From an uncultured Collinsella sp. (GTDB lineage: Bacteria; Actinomycetota; Coriobacteriia; Coriobacteriales; Coriobacteriaceae), in assembly GCA_958447445.1 (NCBI GenBank), contig CAUDAE010000073.1, positions 1 through 9,755 of the forward strand: 9,755 nt of DNA, in the 5' to 3' direction. The translations under genes and the position numbers were made by a program. Positions 1 through 6,567 of this stretch are shown here, piece by piece (position 1 is the first letter of the stretch; every line of letters begins with the position of its first letter). The notes below the pieces were generated by a model, which was not told the DNA's origin, ran no database searches, and saw only the letters and a program-made list of their open reading frames with translations.

Positions 1-8
1 GCACTCAT
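1..8 (-). CDS. 5' end of an off-window gene (partial)
   Basis: Only the first two and a half codons are visible: an ATG at 8-6 followed by AGT (Ser). What supports a real start is a strong Shine-Dalgarno sequence, GAGGAG on the minus strand (plus 18-23), nine bases before the ATG. The site also lies just downstream of the terminator at 81-110, where a new transcription unit would be expected. The product cannot be guessed from this much sequence. Confidence 0.4.
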
Positions 9-54
9 AGAGGGAATCTCCTCGGTTTCACATCGAAACAGTTCAAACGTAACG

Positions 55-82
55 ATATTACCATCCCACCGCGCCTATGCAA
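55..82 (-). promoter_or_regulatory. possible promoter for the left-edge gene
   Basis: On the minus strand TTGCAT (plus 77-82) and TAATAT (plus 55-60) are separated by 16 bases. They match the -35 consensus at 3 of 6 and the -10 consensus at 4 of 6 positions. The place is right, between a terminator and a start codon with a good ribosome binding site. The match is weak, and the -35 box would overlap the T tract of the terminator. Confidence 0.25.
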
Positions 83-110
83 AAAAGAGGGCCGCCAAAC
101 AGCGACCCTC
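81..110 (-). terminator. intrinsic terminator of the sigma-factor operon
   Basis: Read on the minus strand, GAGGGTCGC, a six-base loop and GCGGCCCTC form a nine-pair stem with one G-U wobble, directly followed by six T. It starts about 50 bases after the stop codon of the AI-2E family gene, so it should end that transcription unit. The plus strand has no T tract, so it works in one direction only. Confidence 0.88.
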
Positions 111-159
111 CAGCGAAATTGCATGTTAGCACGTATGAATGTTAACCCGAATTACCCCG

Positions 160-1569
160 CTAGTTGTCGTCATCGTCCATGGAGCCGTCGATGCCGGTTT
201 TGGTATCGTCGTCCGAGTTGGAGTCATCATCTTTGGCGAAGGGGTTCTTGAAGAAGCCCGTGGCATCGGGCTGCAGACCAGAGAGCTTAATCCAGGGATT
301 ATCGAGCTCGGGCTTGGGCATGGCCTTGGCCTCGGGCGCAGTCTCGTTGCCGATGAGCTCAGACTCGTAGATGAAGGTGTCGTCGCCGAGCGCGTCGTAG
401 GCGGCGACCGGGTTGCCATCGGCATCGCGGTACGGCGTGCCCTTAAACACGGCGCCGTCATAGGCCACAAGCTGGCGGCCGGTCTCATTCTCGAAGTAGT
501 ACACGAAGATACCCTTGAGGGCCGCACACAGCGGGATGGCAATAATCATGCCGATGGGGCCCATGAGTGCCGAGCCAATAACGAGCGCCGTGAGGCTCAT
601 GATGGGATGCACCTGCACCGAGCTCTGCATGACCTTGGGCGAAATGACGTTATCGGTGACGTTTTGCGCGACCATCGTCACGATGAGCGTCCATAACGCC
701 AACATAGGGCTGAACATGAAACCGAGCACTGTGGCGATTGCTGCGCTCACCCAAGGACCGACGACCGGAACCAAATGCATGATGCCGGTAAAGATAGCCA
801 TGAGCGCCGCATACGGATGGCCGATGATCATAAAACCGATAAAGGCGAGGAAACCACCGCAGATGGACGTCACGACCATACCGCGCATGTAGCCGCCGAC
901 AGAGCGAGAAAGAATGGCGACCATAAAGCGGTACGAGGTCTCCTTCTCCTGACCGATGATGGTGCAAATCTCGTGGTGCATGCGCGGGTAGTCGCAGGCC
1001 ATCCAGCAGGCAAGCACCAGGCCAAGGAAGATAACAAACAGCTGCGACGCTGTATTGGTGATGAGCGGGAACACACCACGACCAAGCTCGGCGGCAATCT
1101 GAGACACATACTTCGATGCCACGGCAACCAGCGACGAAAGATTATCGTCTAAATACTCCTTGAGCGGCGTGTTGTTGAGCGTCTTGGCATGCGAGATCAT
1201 CTCGTTGAGGTCGCCACCCGCAACACGAAGCTGCTCGGGCAGGCGGCTCAGTACTTCCATGATCTGACCAAAGAGAATCGGCGACAAGATGCAAACGACA
1301 CCGACGAGCACGGCAACAACAACAATAAGCGCGACAAGCGAACCGATGCCGCGATTCACGCCATGGTGCTCGAGCCAGTTGGTGATCGGGGACATCACAA
1401 AGGCAATGATGGAACCAACGGCGAGAAACTCGATAACCGGGGCCAGGATGCCCATAAGGTTAAAGATGACAGCGGCGATGACAATGCAGCCGACAACAGC
1501 CCAAATGCGCAGCGTCAGAATGCGGGTGTCGCGCAGCACGCGATCGGTTTGTTGGGGGTGCTCACTCAT
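160..1569 (-). CDS. AI-2E family transporter-like membrane protein with acidic C-terminal tail
   Basis: This 469-residue protein belongs to the AI-2E transporter (UPF0118/PerM) family. Hydrophobic segments lie near residues 22-60, 75-100, 168-192, 232-262, 270-302 and 322-358, with a polar stretch between about 100 and 165, as is usual in the family. Family signatures are visible: HLVPVVGPW at 265-273, ISPKVM at 309-314 and GPIGMIIAIP at 337-346. Members have been linked to autoinducer export, ion/proton antiport or unknown substrates, so the substrate is open. Residues from about 360 to 469 form a long, hydrophilic, Asp-rich extension that is not part of the core domain and is probably cytoplasmic. 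The start ATG overlaps the stop of the sigma-factor gene as ATGA, which indicates translational coupling. It is the last gene of the unit, with a terminator downstream. Confidence 0.9.
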   Translation of the reverse strand: MSEHPQQTDRVLRDTRILTLRIWAVVGCIVIAAVIFNLMGILAPVIEFLAVGSIIAFVMSPITNWLEHHGVNRGIGSLVALIVVVAVLVGVVCILSPILFGQIMEVLSRLPEQLRVAGGDLNEMISHAKTLNNTPLKEYLDDNLSSLVAVASKYVSQIAAELGRGVFPLITNTASQLFVIFLGLVLACWMACDYPRMHHEICTIIGQEKETSYRFMVAILSRSVGGYMRGMVVTSICGGFLAFIGFMIIGHPYAALMAIFTGIMHLVPVVGPWVSAAIATVLGFMFSPMLALWTLIVTMVAQNVTDNVISPKVMQSSVQVHPIMSLTALVIGSALMGPIGMIIAIPLCAALKGIFVYYFENETGRQLVAYDGAVFKGTPYRDADGNPVAAYDALGDDTFIYESELIGNETAPEAKAMPKPELDNPWIKLSGLQPDATGFFKNPFAKDDDSNSDDDTKTGIDGSMDDDDN

Positions 1570-2357
1570 GAACGAATCATCACTCCGTCGGGGTCGATCT
1601 TGTCCTGAATCTTCTTAAGCGTGCGGCGAAGCAGACGCGAAACCTGCACCTGAGAAATACCCAGCTTCTTGGCGATCTCGATCTGGGTCATGCCCTTCAC
1701 AAAGCGCAGCTCGATCACCTCGCGCTCGCGCGGCGAGAAATCACGGATAGCTTCCTCGATCACTAGGCGGTCATCGGTAAAGTCGAGCTCGTTGTCGTCG
1801 TCGGCGTAACGGTCGAGAATCGAGGGGGCATCGTCGGAATCGGACGCACCAGGAGCCTCGATGGGCACCGAGGTATAGGCCGAAGACGATTCCATAGCCT
1901 CGAGGACCTCATCGACCGTCACATCTAGATACTCAGCGATCTCCTCAACCTTGGGCGAACGCTGCAGCTCGTTGGTAAGTTTGTCAGTAGCTTGGTTGAC
2001 CTTAGCCGAGAGCTCCTGCAGACGACGCGGTACGCGCACGCTCCAGCCCTTGTCGCGGAAATGGCGTTTAATCTCGCCCAGGATAGTGGGTGTTGCAAAT
2101 GTTGTGAACTCGAGCCCGCGCTCAGGGTCAAAGCGGTCGATAGCCTTGAGCAAACCCAGATAGCCGACCTGCATGAGGTCGTCGAGCGGCTCGCCGCGAT
2201 TCTTAAATTTGTTGGCAAGAAACCTTACCAGGTTCATATGGGACATGACGAGCTGCTCGCGGGCGTCCGGATCACCGGTCTCCTTGTAGCGACGAAACAG
2301 CTCGCGGGTTTTCTCCTTGTCCCAAGCGGTCTTGCCGCTCCGGGAACGTTCGGTCAT
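1566..2357 (-). CDS. RNA polymerase sigma factor, SigB/SigF/SigG type
   Basis: This 263-residue alternative sigma-70-family factor directs RNA polymerase to a special set of promoters. Region 2 covers about residues 36-105, including DLMQVGYLGLLKAIDRFDP and the promoter-melting stretch FTTFATPTILGEIKRHFRD. Region 3 covers about 108-160. Region 4 covers about 205-255, with the helix-turn-helix EIAKKLGISQVQVSRLLRR. There is no N-terminal region 1.1, and the size and motifs fit the stress/sporulation group (SigB, SigF, SigG) rather than a housekeeping SigA. An acidic insert sits between regions 3 and 4 (about 170-197). The ATG lies one base after the stop of the anti-sigma-like gene, and an AAGGCGG ribosome binding site is nine bases upstream. 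The stop overlaps the next gene by four bases. In known systems such a factor is held by the product of the adjacent anti-sigma gene. The exact regulon cannot be read from here. Confidence 0.93.
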   Translation of the reverse strand: MTERSRSGKTAWDKEKTRELFRRYKETGDPDAREQLVMSHMNLVRFLANKFKNRGEPLDDLMQVGYLGLLKAIDRFDPERGLEFTTFATPTILGEIKRHFRDKGWSVRVPRRLQELSAKVNQATDKLTNELQRSPKVEEIAEYLDVTVDEVLEAMESSSAYTSVPIEAPGASDSDDAPSILDRYADDDNELDFTDDRLVIEEAIRDFSPREREVIELRFVKGMTQIEIAKKLGISQVQVSRLLRRTLKKIQDKIDPDGVMIRS

Positions 2358-2358
2358 T

Positions 2359-2736
2359 TTAAATATCCGCCTTGAGGTCGAGGGAAAGCGTCAGGGGCGC
2401 CGCAGTCTTTTCGTAGGAGTCGCACACGCTCGCGAGGATGAGCTCGGCATACACCGCAGCCTGGTCGTCTTCATCGACCGTAGCCTGATCGCCAAAGGTA
2501 ATAGTCATGCCAACGTGGGTCTCATCGACATCGAATTTGATGGTGATGTCATCGCAGTCGACCGCGGTACAACCAAAGATGAAAGCCTCCTCGGCAGCCA
2601 TGCGGATGTCCTCGATGCGATCGACAGACATGGAACACAGGGCACCAACGTTGGCTGCCGTCATGCGCACAAGGCGAGCGAGACGCGGGTCGCCGGCAAC
2701 GGTCAGCGTGATGGGGCAGGTTGCTTCGCTACTCAT
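2359..2736 (-). CDS. degenerate RsbW/SpoIIAB-like anti-sigma protein
   Basis: This 125-residue protein resembles the GHKL-type ATPase fold of RsbW/SpoIIAB anti-sigma kinases in length, position and local sequence. The N-box region reads IRMAAEEAFIFGCTA (about 44-58). The Glu that acts as catalytic base in the family is kept (E50), but the Asn that binds Mg-ATP is replaced, apparently by F54. The later Asp-x-Gly-x-Gly box is not visible; the matching stretch reads FGDQATVDEDD (81-91). It may therefore still bind the sigma factor without working as a kinase. The start at 2736 is set by GAGGAG seven bases upstream, and it lies within the last codons of the DUF948-like gene. The sigma-factor gene begins one base after its stop. 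No anti-anti-sigma gene is present in the window. The role is inferred mostly from neighbourhood. Confidence 0.68.
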   Translation of the reverse strand: MSSEATCPITLTVAGDPRLARLVRMTAANVGALCSMSVDRIEDIRMAAEEAFIFGCTAVDCDDITIKFDVDETHVGMTITFGDQATVDEDDQAAVYAELILASVCDSYEKTAAPLTLSLDLKADI

Positions 2737-3322
2737 CGCAGGACTCCTCAGAGGTCTCGGAGGGTGTATAGGTGTAATACTGAGCCCGCTTGGATGCAGA
2801 CTTCTGAGCCACATCTGCGCCACCGGCGGCCTCGTCCTCCGCCTTGCCAATCAAGACGCGCTCGGTCGGCTGCTCGGCTTCTTCGGCGGCAGCGGAAAGC
2901 TTGCGCTCGGCTTCAGCTGCAGGAGCCTTCACCTTATTGAAGAGCTTCTGCACAGCACCGGCGGCAGAGTCGGTCACGCTCGACACAGCATTGCTGGCCT
3001 CGGCCATGCTGCCCGTAACCTCGGAAATGTCGCGAACCACGGCTTCGACCTCTACGAGATTGGAGGTAAGGGCATCAACTGCCGTCTTGCTCGACTTAAG
3101 CAGCGGCTCCATCTGGGCAAGCGCCGGCGTAAGCTCATCGACAGCGCCATCGAGCTTTGCCACCACAGGCTGAGCCTCGGCGATGGTGTTGTTGAGGTCG
3201 TTCACGGTCTTATCGAGCGAGTCGACAACATTGCGGGTCTTGCGCAGGGTAAGCGCGAGCTCAGCGATGGCCCACACGCCGGCAACGGCGAGCAACAGCA
3301 GGGCGATTTGAATGGGACTCAT
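2729..3322 (-). CDS. DUF948-like membrane-anchored coiled-coil protein
   Basis: This 197-residue protein has a single N-terminal membrane helix (about residues 4-26) with the short N-terminus outside. A long heptad-rich helical region follows (about 30-130) and contains repeated Val-Asp, Leu and Asn positions such as VVDSLDKTVNDLNNTI. The C-terminal part (135-197) is Ala/Glu/Ser-rich and looks disordered. This layout is that of DUF948 proteins, which include the B. subtilis general-stress protein YtxG; the biochemical role is unknown. A GGGAGG ribosome binding site lies five bases before the ATG. Its TAG stop overlaps the start region of the anti-sigma-like gene by eight bases, so it is the first gene of a four-gene operon. 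A membrane coiled-coil protein at the head of a sigma-factor operon could be a regulon member or a sensor, but that is inference. Confidence 0.75.
   Translation of the reverse strand: MSPIQIALLLLAVAGVWAIAELALTLRKTRNVVDSLDKTVNDLNNTIAEAQPVVAKLDGAVDELTPALAQMEPLLKSSKTAVDALTSNLVEVEAVVRDISEVTGSMAEASNAVSSVTDSAAGAVQKLFNKVKAPAAEAERKLSAAAEEAEQPTERVLIGKAEDEAAGGADVAQKSASKRAQYYTYTPSETSEESCDE
2744..2749 (-). promoter_or_regulatory. Shine-Dalgarno site that fixes the anti-sigma start
   Basis: GAGGAG on the minus strand, seven bases before the ATG at 2736. The frame is open upstream to another ATG at 2850, but that start would overlap the preceding gene by about 120 bases. Confidence 0.8.
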
Positions 3323-3360
3323 ACAAGCCTCCCGGAAGAATCGAAATACAGACGCTTTTC

Positions 3361-3391
3361 ATGGTACCCCAAAGGGGACCGAACATGCCAA
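3361..3391 (-). promoter_or_regulatory. candidate promoter and inverted repeat upstream of the sigma-factor operon
   Basis: The 100-base gap between rarA and the DUF948-like gene is the natural place for the operon promoter. On the minus strand TTGGCA (plus 3386-3391, 5 of 6 to the -35 consensus) and TACCAT (plus 3361-3366, 4 of 6 to the -10) are 19 bases apart, which is longer than ideal. An imperfect inverted repeat, GGTACCCC-AAA-GGGGACC (plus 3363-3380), lies across this spacer. It has no T tract, so I read it as regulatory or incidental and not as a terminator for rarA. Confidence 0.3.
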
Positions 3392-3422
3392 GAGCAGCAA
3401 CGTGGGACAAAATTATCAGCAG

Positions 3423-4772
3423 CTACTTCGGTGCATTCCCGCTGCGGTCGCGTTCGCTTTGCTCTACGCGCCATTCTTCCCAGCCGCGCCCGGCAGGCTG
3501 CCAAAATGCACCGCGTTCCAAGCCTTCGGGCAAATAGCGCTGATCGACCCAGCCTTCGGGATAATCATGTGGATACTTATACACACCGTATTCATCGCTG
3601 CCCGGGCGATGGCGATCGCGCAGATAACTCGGCACCTCGCGAAGCCCACTAGAATGGATATCGGCCAGCGCCGCATCGATCGAAGCCTCACACGCGTTGG
3701 ATTTTGGCGCCAAGCACACATAGAGTGCAGCCTGAGCCAGGTTAATGCGGCACTCGGGATAGCCAATGACCTCGGCAGACTTAAACGCGGCATGCGCCAC
3801 CAAAAGCGCCTGCGGGTCGGCGTTGCCAACATCCTCAGAAGCGTGAATCATAATGCGGCGAGCGATAAACTTAGGATCCTCCCCAGCATCGATCATGCGC
3901 GCGAGCCAATAGATCGTGGCATCGGGGTCGCTACCGCGCATGGACTTGATGAACGCACTGATGATGTCGTAGTGCATGTCGCCGTTTTTGTCATACGTAA
4001 AGCCGCGACGCGGGTTGGCGATCTTCACGTCATCCACGGTGATGGGATAGCGCTCCCCCGCCGCAGGCGCTGGCGTTCCCTCGGTATCGGGACGCGTGAC
4101 GGCAATCTCGCTCGCAAGCTCGAGCGTCGTGAGCGCCGAGCGAGCGTCACCCGCTGCCAGCGTGCAAATGGTCTTGACCGTATCCTCATCGGCCGAGAAC
4201 TTACCGTTCAAGCCCTGCGGTGCCTCAAGCGCACGCTCGATGAGCGTCGCGATATCCTCGTCCTTTAAGTGCTCGAGCTCCACCACGCGACCACGCGAGA
4301 GCAACGCCGAGTTGACCTCGAAGTACGGGTTCTCCGTCGTGGCACCAATCATAATGACGGTACGGTTCTCAACCGCATGTAGCAATGCATCCTGTTGTGA
4401 CTTCGAAAAGCGATGAATCTCGTCAATAAACAGGATAGTGCGACGGTCATACGTATTCAGGCGCGTCTTGGCCTCATCAATCACGCGGCGCAAGTCCTTC
4501 ACGGTGCCCGTCACAGCGCTGACCTCGACAAACTCGCTCTTGGTATGGTTGGCGATAATGTGGGCCAGCGTCGTCTTACCCGTACCGGCCGGCCCGTACA
4601 GAATCACGCTCGAAAGCACGTCGTGCTCGATCGCGGCACGCAACCATGAGCCTTTACCGACGGCCTTTTGCTGGCCCACGTACTCGTCGAGCGAATTGGG
4701 TCGCATGCGCACCGCGAGCGGCGCATTTTTAAAGGAACGCTCGCGCGTCGAGGCAGAAAAAAGGTCGTCCAT
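3423..4772 (-). CDS. rarA: replication-associated recombination protein A (AAA+ ATPase)
   Basis: This 449-residue protein is RarA/MgsA, the bacterial relative of WRNIP1/Mgs1. It is a clamp-loader-like AAA+ ATPase that works at stalled replication forks with the replisome, SSB and recombination proteins. The Walker A motif is GPAGTGKT (60-67), Walker B LFIDE (114-118), sensor 1 ATTEN (144-148), the arginine-finger region LLSRGR (158-162) and the sensor 2 region GDARSAL (208-214). The C-terminal tetramerisation region runs from about 255 to 425, with RRGFTYDKNGDMHYD and a typical YKYPHDYPEGW at 398-408. The length is normal for the family. I chose the ATG at 4772 because the protein then begins MDDLFS, as many homologues do, and a GGGA lies just upstream. 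An ATG at 4778, an ATG at 4787 and a TTG at 4790 are in frame but lack a ribosome binding site. A separate promoter and a palindrome lie upstream. Confidence 0.94.
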   Translation of the reverse strand: MDDLFSASTRERSFKNAPLAVRMRPNSLDEYVGQQKAVGKGSWLRAAIEHDVLSSVILYGPAGTGKTTLAHIIANHTKSEFVEVSAVTGTVKDLRRVIDEAKTRLNTYDRRTILFIDEIHRFSKSQQDALLHAVENRTVIMIGATTENPYFEVNSALLSRGRVVELEHLKDEDIATLIERALEAPQGLNGKFSADEDTVKTICTLAAGDARSALTTLELASEIAVTRPDTEGTPAPAAGERYPITVDDVKIANPRRGFTYDKNGDMHYDIISAFIKSMRGSDPDATIYWLARMIDAGEDPKFIARRIMIHASEDVGNADPQALLVAHAAFKSAEVIGYPECRINLAQAALYVCLAPKSNACEASIDAALADIHSSGLREVPSYLRDRHRPGSDEYGVYKYPHDYPEGWVDQRYLPEGLERGAFWQPAGRGWEEWRVEQSERDRSGNAPK

Positions 4773-4792
4773 AGCCATCCCGTGCATCAATC

Positions 4793-4804
4793 GAAAACGT
4801 TTTC
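4793..4804. promoter_or_regulatory. 12-bp perfect palindrome, candidate operator of rarA
   Basis: GAAAACGTTTTC reads the same on both strands and would cover roughly +2 to +13 of the transcript predicted from the adjacent extended -10 box. The central CG and flanking A/T arms resemble LacI/CcpA-family operators. The 14-base frame CGAAAACGTTTTCA also partly matches the Gram-positive LexA box (CGAAC-N4-GTTCG, 7 of 10 fixed bases). No regulator gene is in the window, so the cognate protein is unknown. Confidence 0.45.
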
Positions 4805-4812
4805 AACTAACC

Positions 4813-4821
4813 AGTATACCA
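4813..4821 (-). promoter_or_regulatory. extended -10 promoter for rarA
   Basis: The minus strand reads TGG-TATACT: a TG extension with the usual one-base gap before a -10 box that matches the consensus at 5 of 6. No good -35 is seen 16-18 bases upstream, which is common for extended -10 promoters. The predicted start is near 4806, about 34 bases before the chosen rarA ATG. It lies in the 61-base gap after the dGTPase gene, so rarA can probably be transcribed on its own. Confidence 0.5.
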
Positions 4822-4833
4822 AAAGGATACGAA

Positions 4834-6081
4834 CTACCGTTCGTTAATATAGGTACGATGCGGAAACTTTAGACCCGGGAACAGCTTGCTCGTCAGTTCG
4901 CAGAAATAACCGTCCGTCATGCTCGCAATGTAATCCACGACCGCCTGGTCCTTATCGTTCTGCCAGGCATAGGCGCGATCGTAGTAGGAAAGCTGCTGCT
5001 CGATGCGAGAAATGTGGTGTTTAAAGATATACGAGGACTCGTCACCTTCGTTTATATCCTGCAGGCAACGGTCGTAAAGCTTTTCGAACGCCTCGCGCAG
5101 CTCCACCTCGGAATCGCCTTCGATACCGCCCTTGCTATAGATCTTCTCGTAGTTCTCGCGCTTGGCTCGGCGGATTTCCTCAAACAGGTCCTCGCTCATC
5201 TCAATGCGCGGCTTACCATAGCTGTGCTCAACGATATCGATGGAAGCGTGCGTGAGAATCCAACTGTTGTAGGCACCGCCCCGGCCATCATCAAAAGCAT
5301 CGGGCAAAAGCAAGCCCGCCGCAATGGCGTCCTGGCGATCGCGCCCAACGTAGGCAAGGATATCCGAGATGCGAACCACGCAGCCCTCGAGCGTCATGGG
5401 ACGCAGATGCTCAATTGCGTTATAGCCCGTGGCAATGCAATCCTCAACCGTCTGATCAAACTGTTCAAAAGAGCCCATGTCCGAAAGCTCAAAAACACGC
5501 TGTTCGTACTCGCCGTTGTGGCACAGCACGCCATCGAGCGTCTGGAGCGACACGTTGCGGCCGTACAAAGCGTCGAGCACACGGACCGACTGCACGTTAT
5601 GGAAAAAATAACGCCCCGTGCGCTCATGATAGATATCGTTGAGGAAGCGCTCGCCGGCATGGCCGAAAGGCGTGTGTCCCAAGTCGTGACCCAGGCCAAT
5701 CGCCTCGATCAGATCGCAATTGAGCCCCAGGGCGCGACCGATATCGCGCGCAATGCGGGAGACAAGCTGCACGTGCAAACCCCGGCGTGACAGATCGTCA
5801 TTGCTACGAAAGCTAAAGACCTGCGTTTTGCCCGCATACCGGGTGTACGCCGGAAGATGAAGTATCTTTTCGGTATCGCGCATAAACGCCGGACGCATAA
5901 GCGTGCCTTTGTCGGTAGTGCGATCAATACGACGAATGACCTGGTCGTCGTTGCAACGATACGGGTTGACATAGCCCGAAGCACGATCGGCGGCAATGCG
6001 CTCGACAAGTTCGGGCGACAACGCCGAGGGAATACGGTCCATGCGCGCCTTAATGACGGCCGTTTCTTGATTAGTTGCCAT
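4834..6081 (-). CDS. dGTPase-like HD-domain dNTP triphosphohydrolase
   Basis: This 415-residue protein is a deoxyguanosinetriphosphate triphosphohydrolase-like enzyme, which cleaves dNTPs to the nucleoside and triphosphate and so tunes nucleotide pools in the cytoplasm. The HD-domain metal ligands are visible: H103 (in GLHVQL), H132-D133 (in GLGHDLGHTPFGHAGE) and D240 (in RISDILAYVGRD). The N-terminal RRIDRTTDKG-to-YTRYAGKTQVF section (about 50-90) is typical of the Dgt family, as is H136/H141 in the second motif. Length is in the usual range. The start at 6081 is set by AAGGAG six bases upstream; an in-frame ATG at 6108 would include this ribosome binding site in the coding region. It lies 31 bases after the prepilin peptidase gene and is probably cotranscribed with it. 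Preference for dGTP over other dNTPs cannot be told from sequence. Confidence 0.9.
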   Translation of the reverse strand: MATNQETAVIKARMDRIPSALSPELVERIAADRASGYVNPYRCNDDQVIRRIDRTTDKGTLMRPAFMRDTEKILHLPAYTRYAGKTQVFSFRSNDDLSRRGLHVQLVSRIARDIGRALGLNCDLIEAIGLGHDLGHTPFGHAGERFLNDIYHERTGRYFFHNVQSVRVLDALYGRNVSLQTLDGVLCHNGEYEQRVFELSDMGSFEQFDQTVEDCIATGYNAIEHLRPMTLEGCVVRISDILAYVGRDRQDAIAAGLLLPDAFDDGRGGAYNSWILTHASIDIVEHSYGKPRIEMSEDLFEEIRRAKRENYEKIYSKGGIEGDSEVELREAFEKLYDRCLQDINEGDESSYIFKHHISRIEQQLSYYDRAYAWQNDKDQAVVDYIASMTDGYFCELTSKLFPGLKFPHRTYINER

Positions 6082-6087
6082 GGCATG

Positions 6088-6093
6088 CTCCTT
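6088..6093 (-). promoter_or_regulatory. Shine-Dalgarno site that fixes the dGTPase start
   Basis: AAGGAG on the minus strand, six bases before the ATG at 6081. It is the reason to prefer this start to the in-frame ATG at 6108. Confidence 0.85.
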
Positions 6094-6112
6094 AAGAAGG
6101 ATGCGCAATCGG

Positions 6113-6535
6113 TTACAAAGTGCAGCCCACGACCTCGATTATGGCAAAAATCGGCACCAAAAACGGGAGCAATGGCAGGGAGCGCGATTTTGTGAAGAGG
6201 CAGAAAAGGGCAAGGACCAGGAGCGCGACGGCAAATGCCACGATGCCACCCATAGGGTCGAGCGTGCAAAGCGCGAAGAGTGCCTTGGCATCTCCCATGC
6301 CGATGCCCGGGGTTTGGCGAAGACGACGCCAGAGGGACTCAGTCAGCACGAGAGCAAGATACACGATGACGGCAAGGCCTGCGTGGTCAAGCGCTGTGTT
6401 CAAACCAAGGTCGAGCCAGACGCCTGCAAGAGCCGCCACCGCACACGCGCCGGCAAGCTCATTGGGGAACCGTCGCTCGCGGACATCAATCGCCGCGCCG
6501 GCAAAGATGCAAATCCAAAACGGGATATAAAACAT
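6113..6535 (-). CDS. prepilin peptidase, A24 family (short form)
   Basis: This 140-residue, very hydrophobic protein is a type IV prepilin peptidase-like aspartic protease (A24), which removes the leader peptide from pilin precursors at the membrane. Both catalytic aspartates are in the expected motifs: D17 in AIDVRERRFPN (about 15-25) and D82 in GIGMGDAK (77-84). Four to six membrane helices fill the rest. It lacks the N-terminal cysteine-rich and methyltransferase part of PilD-type enzymes, and so resembles the short CpaA/TadV-type forms. GAGGAGG six bases upstream fixes the ATG at 6535; the frame is open further upstream into the hairpin, but that stretch is not coding. No pilin or secretion genes lie nearby, so its substrate is elsewhere. 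A dGTPase gene follows 31 bases later. Confidence 0.86.
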   Translation of the reverse strand: MFYIPFWICIFAGAAIDVRERRFPNELAGACAVAALAGVWLDLGLNTALDHAGLAVIVYLALVLTESLWRRLRQTPGIGMGDAKALFALCTLDPMGGIVAFAVALLVLALFCLFTKSRSLPLLPFLVPIFAIIEVVGCTL

Positions 6536-6541
6536 CGAGTA

Positions 6542-6548
6542 CCTCCTC
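6542..6548 (-). promoter_or_regulatory. Shine-Dalgarno site that fixes the prepilin peptidase start
   Basis: GAGGAGG on the minus strand, six bases before the ATG at 6535. An in-frame ATG at 6580 lies inside the terminator hairpin and has no such site. Confidence 0.85.
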
Positions 6549-6567
6549 GAGCTGCATCGCAAAAGCA

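Noticed and set aside
2359..2850. Longer, 163-residue version of the anti-sigma-like protein starting at an ATG at 2850
   Set aside because: It would overlap the preceding gene by about 120 bases, and the extra N-terminus is Arg/Pro-rich out-of-frame sequence. The ATG at 2736 has a clear GAGGAG site.
2507..3652. 381-codon plus-strand open frame across the anti-sigma and DUF948 genes
   Set aside because: It spans two genes and an intergenic gap, has no recognisable domain and no ribosome binding site; it is an antisense artefact.
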